The notes: generated by a model not told the origin, from the letters alone. 64,000 nucleotides of DNA from an uncultured Clostridia bacterium (GCA_947625515.1 CANQOO010000003.1:62001-126000); one strand, 5' to 3'. Positions 50,322 to 61,646 are shown, counted from the stretch's first letter. Numbers and translations: made by a program.

Positions 50322-51002
50322 TCAAAATTTTTGCAGGAGTTTTTGCGTCACAAAAGCAGAAATGACGCACCCGCACATAGCCGGGAAATAAGAAATGCTT
50401 CCAACAACGGAATTGTTGGATTTTATCGGCGGAGTGTCGCATGTGACAACATCCAAGCTCTCCACCCCACATTCACGAAGTTTTTTCCGCATAACTTTTG
50501 CCAGGCCGTCGTGCGAAGTTTGGTATATGTCCACCACCTTAAACTGCGGCACCGCAATGCGATTTCCCGCTCCCATGGCAGAAACCACCGGAATTTGATT
50601 TGCTTTGCAAAATTGGATGAGTGCCACTTTGTCTGGCACGCTGTCGATAGCGTCAACGACATAATCAAAATTTTGCCCCAAAATTTGAGGGGCGTTTTCG
50701 ACGGAAAGGCGTTGTGAAACAGCCCGCACGTCGCAATTTGGATTGATTTGCAGAATGATTTGTGTCATCACATCAACTTTCTTGCTGCCGACCGTCTGAA
50801 CATTTGCCACAATTTGACGATTGATGTTTGTTTGGTCAACAACGTCAAAATCCACCAATGTGAGTCGCCCCACGCCGGCTCGTGCAAGAAGATAAGCCAC
50901 ATATCCTCCCACGCCGCCAATTCCAACAACTGCAACATGGCTTTTCTGCAATCTGTCAACACCATTTTTTCCAATCAAAAGTTCAGTTCGGTCACTCCAC
51001 AT
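50322..51002 (-). CDS. ThiF/TcdA-type E1-like protein (tRNA t6A dehydratase-like)
   Basis: VAVVGIGGVGGYVAYLLARAGVGRLTLVDFDVVDQTNINRQ. Confidence 0.9.
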   Translation of the reverse strand: MWSDRTELLIGKNGVDRLQKSHVAVVGIGGVGGYVAYLLARAGVGRLTLVDFDVVDQTNINRQIVANVQTVGSKKVDVMTQIILQINPNCDVRAVSQRLSVENAPQILGQNFDYVVDAIDSVPDKVALIQFCKANQIPVVSAMGAGNRIAVPQFKVVDIYQTSHDGLAKVMRKKLRECGVESLDVVTCDTPPIKSNNSVVGSISYFPAMCGCVISAFVTQKLLQKF

Positions 51003-51123
51003 TTTCTTCCCTAATCATTTTAAAGCAAATTTTTACAACAACATTATTAGACTAGATTCCGTTTAAATCGCGTCTATTTCAAAACGTTTCTAACATGTCT
51101 ATTTCAAGTTGTAAACTTTTTTA

Positions 51124-51173
51124 ACACAATATATGGTGTATTATGCATGCATAATACCGCAGCATATGTTATA
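51124..51173. repeat. Palindromic element copy 9
   Basis: acacaatatatggtgtattatgcatgcataataccgcagcatatgtt. Confidence 0.85.
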
Positions 51174-52464
51174 ACACATATTTCTTTAAATCAAATTTTT
51201 CTGTCTTATCTTTAAATACATTTTGCACATAGGTGCGGTCAATCACGACATCAAGCAGTGGATGCTCGCCAGTCGCGTTGAAAGAAACATCCTCCAAAAC
51301 ACTTTCCATGATTGTGTGCAGTCGCCTTGCACCGAGGTCCTCGCTTGTTTCATTTTCTCGAGCCGCCATTTCAGCAATTTCGTCAAGAGCGTCGTCCTTA
51401 AAGATGAGGTTGATGTTGTCCACCTTCAAAAGGTTGGCATATTGCAGTGTCACCGCATTTTTTGGTGCCGTCAAAATTTTCTTGAAGTCCTCTTTTGTCA
51501 AACTTTCAAGTTCGACACGGATTGGAAAACGGCCTTGCAGTTCTGGAATCATATCTTCCATTTTTGCAACATGGAATGCTCCCGCTGCGATGAAAAGAAT
51601 GAAGTCCGTCTTGACATTGCCATATTTTGTCGGCACGGTGCTGCCCTCCACGATTGGAAGAATGTCACGTTGCACACCCTCTCGCGACACGTCCGCACTG
51701 TTTGTGGCCTGGCTTTTGCCGATAATTTTGTCGATTTCGTCAATGAAAATGATGCCCTGCTCTTCTGCAAGTGCGATTGCCTCTTCATTCACATTGTCCA
51801 TATCAATAATTTTATCGCTCTCCTCCTGCAAAAGTGCCTCGCGAGCGTTGCGGACGGAGAGTTTTTTCTTCTTATGTTTTTGCGGAGCCAAGCCTTCAAA
51901 CATCGAGCCAAGATTGATTTCGTTTCCTCCAAAAGCCATCATAGGCTTTGGAGCTTCCAGCACAACAACCTCAACAATCTCGTCCTCACATTTGCCAGCA
52001 TGCAGTTCTTCCATCAACGCCTCACGGTTGACCTCCACCTGCGTCACGCGACGATTTTGAAAGAGTGCGTCCACAAGTTTTTCTTCAACAATCGGCATAA
52101 CTTTTGCCTCAACTGCTTTCTTTTTGTTGTCTTTCACCATGCGGACGGCAACCTCAACAAGGTCCCTCACCATGCTTTCCACATCGCGGCCAACATATCC
52201 AACTTCGGTGTATTTTGTCGCCTCAACCTTAACAAATGGTGAGCCCACCAGTTTGGCAAGCCTGCGAGCAATTTCCGTTTTGCCCACACCCGTTGGGCCA
52301 CTCATGACAATGTTTTTTGGCGTAATTTCGTCACGCACATCTGCCGGCAAACGGCTGCGGCGATATCTGTTTCTAAGTGCCACCGCCACGGCACGCTTGG
52401 CGTTTTCTTGCCCAACAATATATTTGTCAAGTTCGGCAACAATTTGTTTTGGTGTAAAGTTCAT
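51169..52464 (-). CDS. hslU: ATP-dependent protease ATPase subunit HslU
   Basis: FTPKQIVAELDKYIVGQENAKRAVAVALRNRYRR; GPTGVGKTEIARRLA. Confidence 0.96.
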   Translation of the reverse strand: MNFTPKQIVAELDKYIVGQENAKRAVAVALRNRYRRSRLPADVRDEITPKNIVMSGPTGVGKTEIARRLAKLVGSPFVKVEATKYTEVGYVGRDVESMVRDLVEVAVRMVKDNKKKAVEAKVMPIVEEKLVDALFQNRRVTQVEVNREALMEELHAGKCEDEIVEVVVLEAPKPMMAFGGNEINLGSMFEGLAPQKHKKKKLSVRNAREALLQEESDKIIDMDNVNEEAIALAEEQGIIFIDEIDKIIGKSQATNSADVSREGVQRDILPIVEGSTVPTKYGNVKTDFILFIAAGAFHVAKMEDMIPELQGRFPIRVELESLTKEDFKKILTAPKNAVTLQYANLLKVDNINLIFKDDALDEIAEMAARENETSEDLGARRLHTIMESVLEDVSFNATGEHPLLDVVIDRTYVQNVFKDKTEKFDLKKYVL

Positions 52465-52632
52465 ATCATTCTCTCCCTTTCTTTGCTTTGTAAATCTTTG
52501 CAAGCAAATTCTTGCGGATGTAAAGTCTCATTGGCAATTAAATTTTTGCAAATGTTCAATTTTTCACAATTCATAGTTGTTCAAATTGCCAGTTTTCAAT
52601 TCAGATTTTCCTTCTAAAACATTTTTGAAATA

Positions 52633-53172
52633 TCACAGTTCTTCAACAATGATGTTGTCATTTGTAAACACGCAAATTTCGCTGGCAATTTTAAGTGCCT
52701 TATATGCCACCTCTTTTGCCTCATAGTTGGTGTTTTGAACAAGTGCCCGTGCGGCTGCAAGAGCATAATTTCCGCCAGAGCCAATCGCACAAATCCCCTC
52801 TTGCGGCTCAATGACGTTGCCGGCACCGTCCAAAATGAGGACTTGGTCTTTGTCAGCCACAATCATCATGGCGTCCAACTGTCTGCCCGCTTTGTCTTCT
52901 CGCCAAGTTTGAGCAAGCTCAACCGCACTTCTCATCAAGTTGCCGGCATACTTGTTCAGCATTCCCTCAAAGCGTTCCGAAAGCGAAAATGCGTCAGCCA
53001 CCGAACCGGCAAAGCCGACCACAACTCTGTTGTTATATATCCTCCTCACCTTGCGGGCGTTGTTTTTGAAGATGATGCTGTTTTGCATCGTCACTTGTCC
53101 GTCGCCTGCCACTGCAATTTTGCCGTCTCGCTTTACTGCACAAATTGTTGTGCCTCTGAAAAGATTTTCCAT
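52633..53172 (-). CDS. hslV: ATP-dependent protease subunit HslV
   Basis: GTTICAVKRDGKIAVAGDGQVT; GFAGSVADAFSLSERFE. Confidence 0.96.
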   Translation of the reverse strand: MENLFRGTTICAVKRDGKIAVAGDGQVTMQNSIIFKNNARKVRRIYNNRVVVGFAGSVADAFSLSERFEGMLNKYAGNLMRSAVELAQTWREDKAGRQLDAMMIVADKDQVLILDGAGNVIEPQEGICAIGSGGNYALAAARALVQNTNYEAKEVAYKALKIASEICVFTNDNIIVEEL

Positions 53173-53275
53173 GTTACCTCCTCGAAATTTTTGCTGTTAA
53201 TTTTGCATTAAATTTGTTTAAAAATCTGCCACCTTGCTGTTTTTTGAAAATTGAATATTAAATTTGTTGTCACAG

Positions 53276-55378
53276 TCAGTTTTGTGTATCGGCACGATAG
53301 TCGCACGCCGAACATTTGACAACCTTGCCTTTTTTAATCAGATATTTCCCGCACTTAGGACATTTTTCACCCGTCGGAATGTCCCAACTCATAAAATTGC
53401 AGCCCTCTCTGTCTTCGCAGGCATAGAAAGTTTTGCCGCGTTTTGAGCGAAGTGCGAAAACATTTTTGCCACACTCTGGGCATTTTCCAACAGGCTTACG
53501 CTCGTTCTCTTCAAGATTTTTGATGTTTCGGCATTTAGGGAAATTGGAGCAGCCCAAAAACTTGCCAAAACGCCCTTCGCGAATGACCATTTTATGCCCG
53601 CATTTTTCGCAAATGATGTCCGTTTCCACAGGTTCTGCCTTCATGCTCAGTCCGCTTTCATCCGCACGCGAAAGAAGGTCTTTGAAGCCGTTCCAAAAAC
53701 TGTCCACAACGCTGTGCCACTCATCCTTATCTTCCGCGATGTCATCCAGCCTGCTTTCCATATGAGCGGTGAATTTGACATTGATGACGCTGTTGAAGAA
53801 TTTTTCCAAATAGTCAATCATCTTCCGCCCAAGTTCGGTCGGCACAAGCGACTTGCCGTCCTTTGAGCAATAGTTTCTGGCAGTGAGAATGGTGATTGTT
53901 GCAGCATATGTTGCCGGCCTGCCAATCCCCTTTTCTTCCATTGCTTTCACAAGGCTCGCCTCGGTGAAACGTGCAGGCGGCTTGGTGAATTTTTGCTCTT
54001 CCTTAATCTCTTTGGCTGCCAAAACTTCGTTTTCAGATAGTTGCGGTAATTTCTCGGCGGCATTCTTATCCTTGCCCTTGCCCGCTTTTGAAGATTCATC
54101 GTCCTCTTTGTCGCCGTCCACAAATTCTTTATACACCGCTGTGAAGCCGGCAAATTCCTGCGTGCGGCCGCTTGCCTTAAAGCCATAGCCTTCGCAGTCC
54201 AAGCCAACATTGACATTGGAATATTCCGCCTCGCTCATTTGGCTTGCCATGAAGCGGTCATAGATAAGTTTATAAAGCCTGTAATTATCCCGCGTCAAGC
54301 TGCCCTGCACCATTTCAGGCGTCATGTGCATATTGATTGGCCTAATAGCCTCGTGGGCGTCCTGGGCGTTTTTCTTGCTGGCGTAAATGTTTGGCTTTTC
54401 TGGAATATAATCTTTGCCAAATTTCTCGACAATAAACTCCCTGCACGCCATTTGAGCGTCCACGGACACACGCGTGCTGTCCGTTCTGATGTAAGTGATA
54501 AGTGCAATCTTGCCCTCGCCCTTCACCTCCACGCCCTCATACAGTTCCTGTGCCGCCATGGTGGTTTTTCGCAGGCTCATGCCCAATTTGTTGAGGGCGT
54601 CCTGCTGCATTGTGCTGGTGGTGAACGGTGCAAGTGCGTGAGATTTTGTGTGCGACTTTTTAATTTCCGTCACAACAAATTCTTTTCCCCTGATGGCAGA
54701 AAGAATGGTGTCCACCTGTGCACGATTTTCTGGCTTAATCTTTTTGTTGCCAAAAGTTGCAAGCGAAGATTTAAACTTGATTTTGTCCTTTTCGTGCAGA
54801 GCGGTGATTGTCCAAAATTCTTCCGGCTTAAAATTTTCAATTTCCTTTTCCCGCTCCACAACAAGTTTCAGTGCGACAGACTGCACCCTGCCGGCGGAAA
54901 GTTTTGGGGCAATCTTTCGCGACAAAATTGGCGAAAGTTTATAGCCCACAATGCGGTCAAGGACCCTGCGAGCCTGCTGAGCGTTGACAAGATTTAGGTC
55001 GATGGCACGCGGCTCATCCAACGCTTTAAGCACCGCCTTTTTGGAAATTTCGTTAAATTGGATGCGGCACTTGGTGTTTGGGTCCAGCCCAAGAACATGT
55101 GCAACATGCCAAGAAATCGCCTCCCCTTCGCGGTCCGGGTCGGTTGCGATTAACACTTCTTCGGCGGCGGAGGCCTTCTTTTTCAACTCCGCAATCAACG
55201 CCTTTTTGTCTGGATTAATCTCATAGTGAGGTTCATAGTTGTTGTTGAGGTCTATGGCAAAAGATTTTGCCGGCAGGTCACGGATGTGCCCTTTTGTGGC
55301 AAACACTTCAAAGCCATTTCCCAAATATTTTTTCAGTGTATCCCGCTTTGCAGGTGCTTCAATGACGACAAGTTTCAA
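53276..55378 (-). CDS. topA: DNA topoisomerase I
   Basis: Toprim domain, YIRTDSTRVS, three C-terminal Cys4 zinc ribbons. Confidence 0.97.
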   Translation of the reverse strand: MKLVVIEAPAKRDTLKKYLGNGFEVFATKGHIRDLPAKSFAIDLNNNYEPHYEINPDKKALIAELKKKASAAEEVLIATDPDREGEAISWHVAHVLGLDPNTKCRIQFNEISKKAVLKALDEPRAIDLNLVNAQQARRVLDRIVGYKLSPILSRKIAPKLSAGRVQSVALKLVVEREKEIENFKPEEFWTITALHEKDKIKFKSSLATFGNKKIKPENRAQVDTILSAIRGKEFVVTEIKKSHTKSHALAPFTTSTMQQDALNKLGMSLRKTTMAAQELYEGVEVKGEGKIALITYIRTDSTRVSVDAQMACREFIVEKFGKDYIPEKPNIYASKKNAQDAHEAIRPINMHMTPEMVQGSLTRDNYRLYKLIYDRFMASQMSEAEYSNVNVGLDCEGYGFKASGRTQEFAGFTAVYKEFVDGDKEDDESSKAGKGKDKNAAEKLPQLSENEVLAAKEIKEEQKFTKPPARFTEASLVKAMEEKGIGRPATYAATITILTARNYCSKDGKSLVPTELGRKMIDYLEKFFNSVINVKFTAHMESRLDDIAEDKDEWHSVVDSFWNGFKDLLSRADESGLSMKAEPVETDIICEKCGHKMVIREGRFGKFLGCSNFPKCRNIKNLEENERKPVGKCPECGKNVFALRSKRGKTFYACEDREGCNFMSWDIPTGEKCPKCGKYLIKKGKVVKCSACDYRADTQN

Positions 55379-55601
55379 AACAATCTCCCTTCAAATCCCC
55401 ATTTAAAGTTTTGGCAAGCATTTCGCATTTTGCTGATTGGCATTTTCAAATTTGATTTTTCTAAGTTGCATTTTTATAAGTTGCTTTCCGTTGATTCGCT
55501 TTATTTTGCATTTTGCCGCGTTTTGCAAAAGAATTTCGTTCCGCCCTAGACAAGGCAGGCTTATTTTTTTTGCAAAAGCGTGTTGCATGCAATAAGACGC
55601 C

Positions 55602-56678
55602 CTACGTCAAGCAGAACATCTGTGCTGGCAACCTTCTTATTAAACCACGAATTTCCAAAGTTGTCAAACAAACATTCAACAAATTGACAGGAATTTTTGA
55701 ATTTTCTGCCAAAAAATCAAAACTACGCGGTTCGGCTTGCAGTAAATCCACAATTTTCTGCTCGTCAAAATTGAGCGAAACAACCTTCTTATCTTCCGCG
55801 GCGTGGTCCAGCCCATAGAACTGCAAAATATCGTCCGGGCAAAGTGTGCATTCCGCCTGTCCGCTTTTGATGAGGCTGTTTGTCAGTTCGCTTTTCGGAC
55901 TGTTGATGTTCCCTGGCACAGCAAAGATGTCCTTGCCATATTCAAGAGCATATTCTTTCGTGTGCAGCGTGCCGCTTTTCAGTCCAGCTTCCGGGATGAG
56001 TATGCCGTCGCTGACACCAGCCACAATCCTGTTGCGACGCGGGAAGGTGTATCTTTTCGGCTCGAACGAAGGTGGATATTCGGTGAAAATAAGCCCACCC
56101 TTTTGGACAATCTCCTGGGCAAGTTCGGTGTTTGTGGATGGATATATGTGATTGAAGCCGCTGCCGATGATGGCGATTGTCTTGCCACCCACATCAAGAG
56201 TGGCACGATGGGCAATTTGGTCGATGCCATAGCACAATCCGCTGACAATCACAAGCCCGCTTTCAGCAAGTTTCTTGGCAAATTTCTCTGTGACAAGCCT
56301 GCCATAACTGGACGGCATCCGCGTGCCGACAATGGCAAAACATCTTTGCGAAAGCAAGGACAAATCGCCCTTGGAATAAAGCACAAGCGGTCGGTCAGGA
56401 AGGTCAATCAAACTGGTGGGATAGTTCGGCGAAAAGATGGTCAAAATCTCAATGCCAGAGTGCTGCATATTCTCAATGCAGCTGTCAAGTTCTCTGGCGT
56501 CATAGGCATCTTTCAACTTTCTAATTTCATCGGACGATAAAATTTGATATATAATAGGGTTGTTCAAAACGCTGTCCACTGAAAAATCTTCCAATTCCTC
56601 CAAAAGCATCTCCTGCTTCTTGTTGGCAATTTCTTGATAAGATAAAAATATCAAAAATCTGTCTTTCTGTGAAATCAA
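55602..56678 (-). CDS. dprA: DNA processing protein DprA/Smf
   Basis: AIVGTRMPSSYGRLVTEKFAKKLAESGLVIVSGLCYGID. Confidence 0.93.
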   Translation of the reverse strand: MISQKDRFLIFLSYQEIANKKQEMLLEELEDFSVDSVLNNPIIYQILSSDEIRKLKDAYDARELDSCIENMQHSGIEILTIFSPNYPTSLIDLPDRPLVLYSKGDLSLLSQRCFAIVGTRMPSSYGRLVTEKFAKKLAESGLVIVSGLCYGIDQIAHRATLDVGGKTIAIIGSGFNHIYPSTNTELAQEIVQKGGLIFTEYPPSFEPKRYTFPRRNRIVAGVSDGILIPEAGLKSGTLHTKEYALEYGKDIFAVPGNINSPKSELTNSLIKSGQAECTLCPDDILQFYGLDHAAEDKKVVSLNFDEQKIVDLLQAEPRSFDFLAENSKIPVNLLNVCLTTLEIRGLIRRLPAQMFCLT

Positions 56679-56917
56679 TTCTTCCCTCCAATCACATTTT
56701 CTTCAACTTTTTTCTTCAACTTTCCAATTTGCTTTCTCATTTTTTAATTTTTCATTTGCTTATCTATTTTTTAACTTCCAATTTTGCTGTTCCAAGTTTT
56801 TCAATTTCTTATTTCAAATTTTCAATTTCTTATTTCAAATTTCTTTTTCCGAATTTGTGTATTATTTTTTAATAGGAAGTTATGTTCATTGCTCCGACAC
56901 CACTTCCATTTTTGCAT

Positions 56918-56980
56918 ATCACCACAAAATGTGGTGTAGTATGCAGCATAACACCGCAACGCCTGGTGTAATATGCAAAA
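56918..56980. repeat. Palindromic element copy 10
   Basis: atcaccacaaaatgtggtgtagtatgcagcataacaccgcaacgcctggtgtaatatgcaaaa. Confidence 0.85.
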
Positions 56981-57001
56981 TTTACAATCTTTAAGATAAA
57001 T

Positions 57002-58543
57002 TCAAACGCTCCAATACTTTCTGTCAAGATTGTGATAAGAAATCGCTTCGGCAATGTGTTGAGGCAAAATGTCAGCCTCCCCTTCAAGGTCGGCAATTGT
57101 GCGAGCAACCTTCAAAATTCTGTCGTGTGCACGAGCGGAGAGTTTAAGGCTGTCAAACGCCTGTTCCATCAAATTCAGCCCCTGCGGTGACAAATGACAA
57201 AATTTCTTCATTTGCGGCACAGACATCTTGGCGTTGGAAAAATTTTTGGAGTTTTTAAAGCGTTCAAGTTGAATTTTTCTTGCACGGTCCACCCTCGCTT
57301 TGATGTCGGCGGAACATTCTTCCTTCTCCGCACTGTTCAGTTCTCGATAGGAGACGTTGTCCACCTCCACCTGAATGTCAATTCTGTCCATGATTGGGCC
57401 CGAAATGCGGGAAAGATATTTTCGGATTTGCACCGGCGAGCATTTGCATTCGTGGTCATGAGAGCCATAGTAGCCGCACGGACAAGGGTTCATGCTGGCA
57501 ATTAAAATGAAATTAGCGGGATATGTTATGGTTTGATTCAGCCTCGAAACGGTGATTTGCCCATCCTCCATTGGCTGTCGAAGTGTTTCAATCATTTGCT
57601 TCGGATATTCCGGAAATTCATCCAAAAACAGCACGCCATTATGTGCCATGCTTATCTCGCCAGGCTTGCTTTTGCTGCCGCCGCCTGCCATGCTTATGGT
57701 TGTGGTCGTGTGATGCGGACTGCGAAACGGTCGATGCGTGACAATGCCTTTTTTGAGGTCAAGTTCGCCGGCGACTGAGTGGATTTTTGTAACTTCCAAC
57801 GCTTCCTCAAAGGTCAAATCGGGCAAAATTCCCGAAAAACACTTCGCCAGCATACTTTTGCCACTTCCCGGCGGGCCAATCATCAGCACGTTATGACCAC
57901 CTGCCGCCGCAATTTCAAGTGCACGTTTCGCCTGAGCCTGCCCCTTCACATTCTCGAAATCTAAATTGTTTTGAGCGGTTTTCATCATCTCGTCAAAAGA
58001 GCGAATTTCAATCGGCTTCAACTTTTCCTGCTGCTCGCCATTCAAAAAGTCCACAAGTTCTCTCAGGTGCGAAACGGCATACATTTCCATGCCCTCAATG
58101 AAGCGTGCTTCCTCTTCATTTTCCTTTGGCAAAACAACTTTTTTAAACCCCATTGCCCTGGCAGAAATCAGCATTGGCAAAACGCCCCTAACTTTTTTCA
58201 CGCTGCCGTCCAGAGAAAGTTCGCCTATGAATATGTAATCCTTATATTGCTTGCCATGAATTTGGTCGGACGCCGCCAAAACGCCCACCGCGATGCCGAG
58301 GTCATAGATTGGACCTTCTTTTTTGATGTCTGCCGGAGCAAGATTGATGGTGTAGTGCTTGACCGGATATTCAAAGCCAGAATTGCGAATGGCGGACTTG
58401 ACACGCTCACGCGACTCCTTCACCGCCGTGTCGCCCAGCCCAACAATGTCCATGTTCGGCACGCCGCCCACCATGTCGGTTTCAATTTGCACCAAAAAGC
58501 CATCCAAGCCAACCAGTCCAAAACTCAAAACTTTTGAAAGCAT
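57002..58543 (-). CDS. ComM/YifB Mg-chelatase-like AAA ATPase
   Basis: VNIVGLGDTAVKESRERVKSAI-like N-terminus, GPPGSGKSMLAKCF. Confidence 0.95.
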   Translation of the reverse strand: MLSKVLSFGLVGLDGFLVQIETDMVGGVPNMDIVGLGDTAVKESRERVKSAIRNSGFEYPVKHYTINLAPADIKKEGPIYDLGIAVGVLAASDQIHGKQYKDYIFIGELSLDGSVKKVRGVLPMLISARAMGFKKVVLPKENEEEARFIEGMEMYAVSHLRELVDFLNGEQQEKLKPIEIRSFDEMMKTAQNNLDFENVKGQAQAKRALEIAAAGGHNVLMIGPPGSGKSMLAKCFSGILPDLTFEEALEVTKIHSVAGELDLKKGIVTHRPFRSPHHTTTTISMAGGGSKSKPGEISMAHNGVLFLDEFPEYPKQMIETLRQPMEDGQITVSRLNQTITYPANFILIASMNPCPCGYYGSHDHECKCSPVQIRKYLSRISGPIMDRIDIQVEVDNVSYRELNSAEKEECSADIKARVDRARKIQLERFKNSKNFSNAKMSVPQMKKFCHLSPQGLNLMEQAFDSLKLSARAHDRILKVARTIADLEGEADILPQHIAEAISYHNLDRKYWSV

Positions 58544-58833
58544 CTTTCCCCCAAATCAGAAAAATTACATGATGATTATATCAAATTCTCTTCATATTTC
58601 AAAATGATTTTTGCTTTCTTTCCGCATAAAAGAAAAAAGCAGAGCAAACGCCCCGCTTCAATTTGTCGAATTGTGATGATGCGTGACTTTTTGTGATTTT
58701 TTCACGCATTTCAACACTTCTTCAATTTCTTTATATGAATTTTAAATGACATGCAGAATTTTGACATTGTTTTTAATGTTTTTCCATTTATTTATATTAA
58801 ATGTTTGTGTGCAATGTCGAAAACTTTGCCTTC

Positions 58834-59212
58834 TTAATATAAAATCATTCCCAGCAAAAAGCTTGCCGCCACGGCAAAGCAAAACAAAATGATTCCCCAT
58901 TTGACGATTTTATCTTTCAGAATTGTCTTCTCAAATTGTTTGCGATATGCCTTCTCGGCGACATCGAACTCCATGGCAGAAACTTGTCCGCCGCCAATTA
59001 ATTTGGCACGATAGAAGACAAAATCTTCATCCCGCTCTTTCTTATATGCGGTGAAATAATCCACAATCAGCCACACTCCCCAAAAAATGGCAAGCAAAAG
59101 CAGGGATGCCATAACGAAATAGGCAAATCCCGGCCACGCTTTATTCAAAATTGCAAACAATGCCGCAAGAGCAATCATGGCGGCAGTGACAATATATTGC
59201 AGATTTTTCATT
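58834..59212 (-). CDS. hypothetical membrane protein
   Basis: Three hydrophobic segments. Confidence 0.6.
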
Positions 59213-59255
59213 TCTTCCCCAAACGTTGCAAAATATTGCAAGGCTTAACGCTGCT

Positions 59256-59666
59256 TTAAAGTTGAACCACAGCAAAAATATACACAACAACAATCACAAC
59301 AGTGGCAACAATCCAACCGACAAGCCACCAAATTGTGCGTTTTGTCCAGCCGGTTTTACGCATACGCATTGTCCAATAGAAGCCCAGCCAAATGCAGATG
59401 ACATATGACAGACATTCGCCAATGGACGCAAAAGCACTTGCCACAGATGGCGTGTTGTTTTTGAATGCCAACCTGAAAATCAGTGCAATCGCGATGAACG
59501 CAATGGCAAAATATGCGACGCAGTCCAAAACTTTTGTGCTGGACCAGGTGCGAACCGTCTTTTCCTTCTTTTGTTTTTCTTTCTTCTGTTTTTCGTGTTT
59601 TTGCTCGCTCGTTTTTTCTGTTTTCACAGTTTGAGGCTCATGCTCTTTTTTTACTTCCTCAGCCAT
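59256..59666 (-). CDS. hypothetical membrane protein with Lys/Glu-rich N-terminus
   Basis: Charged N-terminus then three TM-like segments. Confidence 0.6.
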   Translation of the reverse strand: MAEEVKKEHEPQTVKTEKTSEQKHEKQKKEKQKKEKTVRTWSSTKVLDCVAYFAIAFIAIALIFRLAFKNNTPSVASAFASIGECLSYVICIWLGFYWTMRMRKTGWTKRTIWWLVGWIVATVVIVVVYIFAVVQL

Positions 59667-59888
59667 TTTACTCCTCCAATATTATTTTTGAATATATGAA
59701 TCATATCAATGCGTTATTCCCCACAGCCAGTCCAAAGAATCTCGTTCAGGATTTCCTGCGAAAGGAGTTTCATTCCCGCCTTACATTGATTTATAGTCGT
59801 GTAAATTCTAGACAAATTCAGAACGCAGTTCAGACACCAACATCCCACGCAATAAAATTTTCGTCCATAAATTGGCGAGAGAGTTGCA

Positions 59889-61472
59889 TCATTTTGCGGT
59901 TTCGGAGAATCTGCTTTCGCGGATGACGTTCACCTTAATCTGCCCTGGATATTGCATCTCGTTTTCAATTTTTTGAGCAATTTCCTTCGCCATAAACATT
60001 GCCTGACTGTCCGAAATTTCGGTCGGCTTGACAATGATTCTCACTTCGCGTCCTGCCTGAACAGCGTAGGATTTATCAACGCCCTTAAAGCTGTTTGCAA
60101 TTTCTTCAAGTTGTTGCAAGCGTTTGATGTAGTTTTCAAAACTGTCGCGTCTTGCACCCGGTCTGGAACTTGAAATGGCATCCGCAACCTGCACAATCAC
60201 AGCCTCGATTGACTTGAATTCCACATTAAAGTGATGAGCCTCAATGCAATGCACAACTGCCTCGCTTTCGCCGCATTTTCTGGCAAGTTCAACGCCAATT
60301 TGCACATGCGTGCCTTCTTGTTCGTGGTCGAGAGCCTTGCCGATGTCGTGCAGCAGCCCACCGCGTTTGGCAACCTTAACATTTGCCCCCATTTCGCTTG
60401 CCAAAAGCCCGGCGATGATGGATGTTTCGATGGAATGTTTCAGCACGTTTTGACCATAGCTTGTGCGATATTTCAGCCTGCCCAACGTTCTCATAAGTTC
60501 TGGGCTCAAATTGAAAATGCCCACTTCGTTGCAAGCGTCGTCTGCCGCCTGCTTGATGACCTTGTCCACCTCACGCTGCATCTTTTCCACAATTTCTTCC
60601 ACGCGTGTTGGATGGATTCTGCCGTCCGAAATTAATTTTTCCAGACTCAGTCTTGCCACTTCACGCCTGATTGGGTCGAAGCAAGAAATGGTGATGGTCT
60701 CTGGGGTGTCATCCACGATAAGTTCCACGCCTGTTGCTGCCTCAATGGCACGGATGTTGCGACCTTCGCGGCCGATGATTCTTCCTTTCATTTCGTCATT
60801 AGGAAGTGCCACCACCGACACGGTCATCTCGCTGGTTGTGTCCGTTGCACAGCGTTGCAGTGCCTGACCGATAATCCAGCGAGCCTTGTTTTCGCCCTCT
60901 TCGCGGGCATCCTCTTCAATTTTCTTGACAATTGATGCCGCCTCTTTCTGAGCGTCATTACGCATGTTGGAAATAAGCAGGTCTTTCGCCTCTTGCTTGG
61001 AAAGCTGAGAAGTTTTTTCCAGTTCTTCCACAATTTGGGCTTTCAAAGTTTCTTGCTCTTGCATCACTTTTTCGACACCAGCACGCGTGTCTTGAAGTTT
61101 CTTTCTTTCTTCTTCCAGCTGTGCGTTTTTGTTGTCCACAGCCTGTTCTTTTTTCTCGATGTATTCTTCCCGCTGATTCAGTCGCTCTTCAAATTTCGCT
61201 GCTTCCGAGCGTCTGTCTTTCATTTCGCGTTCAATTTCATCTTTCATTTTTTGCGATTGCTCTTTGCTTTCAAGAATCGCCTCTTTTTTGATTGTCTTTG
61301 CTTCTGCATACGCATCTTCAATGATTTTGATGGCATTAGATTTGTTTTTTTGCAGTTTTTTGCTGTTGTAAAGTTTAAAAATCAAAAATCCAACCGCAAG
61401 TCCCGCCAAAAACAGGACAATTGCAATCACGGACACGATGGCAGGAGAGACATCAAGCATCAAAATTTTCAT
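59889..61472 (-). CDS. rny: ribonuclease Y
   Basis: N-terminal TM, coiled coil, KH (GRIIGREGRNIRAIEAATGVELIVDDTPE), HD (GLLHDIGKALDHE). Confidence 0.97.
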   Translation of the reverse strand: MKILMLDVSPAIVSVIAIVLFLAGLAVGFLIFKLYNSKKLQKNKSNAIKIIEDAYAEAKTIKKEAILESKEQSQKMKDEIEREMKDRRSEAAKFEERLNQREEYIEKKEQAVDNKNAQLEEERKKLQDTRAGVEKVMQEQETLKAQIVEELEKTSQLSKQEAKDLLISNMRNDAQKEAASIVKKIEEDAREEGENKARWIIGQALQRCATDTTSEMTVSVVALPNDEMKGRIIGREGRNIRAIEAATGVELIVDDTPETITISCFDPIRREVARLSLEKLISDGRIHPTRVEEIVEKMQREVDKVIKQAADDACNEVGIFNLSPELMRTLGRLKYRTSYGQNVLKHSIETSIIAGLLASEMGANVKVAKRGGLLHDIGKALDHEQEGTHVQIGVELARKCGESEAVVHCIEAHHFNVEFKSIEAVIVQVADAISSSRPGARRDSFENYIKRLQQLEEIANSFKGVDKSYAVQAGREVRIIVKPTEISDSQAMFMAKEIAQKIENEMQYPGQIKVNVIRESRFSETAK

Positions 61473-61517
61473 ATTTCTCTCCTTTAATTCCTTTCCTTTA
61501 AGGTTTGCCGTCATTGA

Positions 61518-61562
61518 CGAAAAAATAAAAGGCAAACTCTTAAACATAACAAGTTTACCTTT
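61518..61562 (-). terminator. Rho-independent terminator after clpX
   Basis: Minus strand GGTAAACTT...AAGAGTTTGCC then TTTTATTTTTT. Confidence 0.65.
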
Positions 61563-61646
61563 TTTTTATAAGATTGTCAAATAAAATTAATATAATATTA
61601 GCATTTTAACAAAGATTTTCTAAAAATATTTTTTGTTAATAACTTT

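Noticed and set aside
51223-52242. 339-aa plus-strand ORF opposite hslU
   Set aside because: Antisense shadow of a conserved gene. The same applies to 54239-54997 (topA), 55803-56540 (dprA) and 57971-58537 (comM).
58678-58707. Perfect 8-bp hairpin ATGCGTGA...TCACGCAT
   Set aside because: No T-run on the appropriate strand and no second evidence for function; too weak to call.
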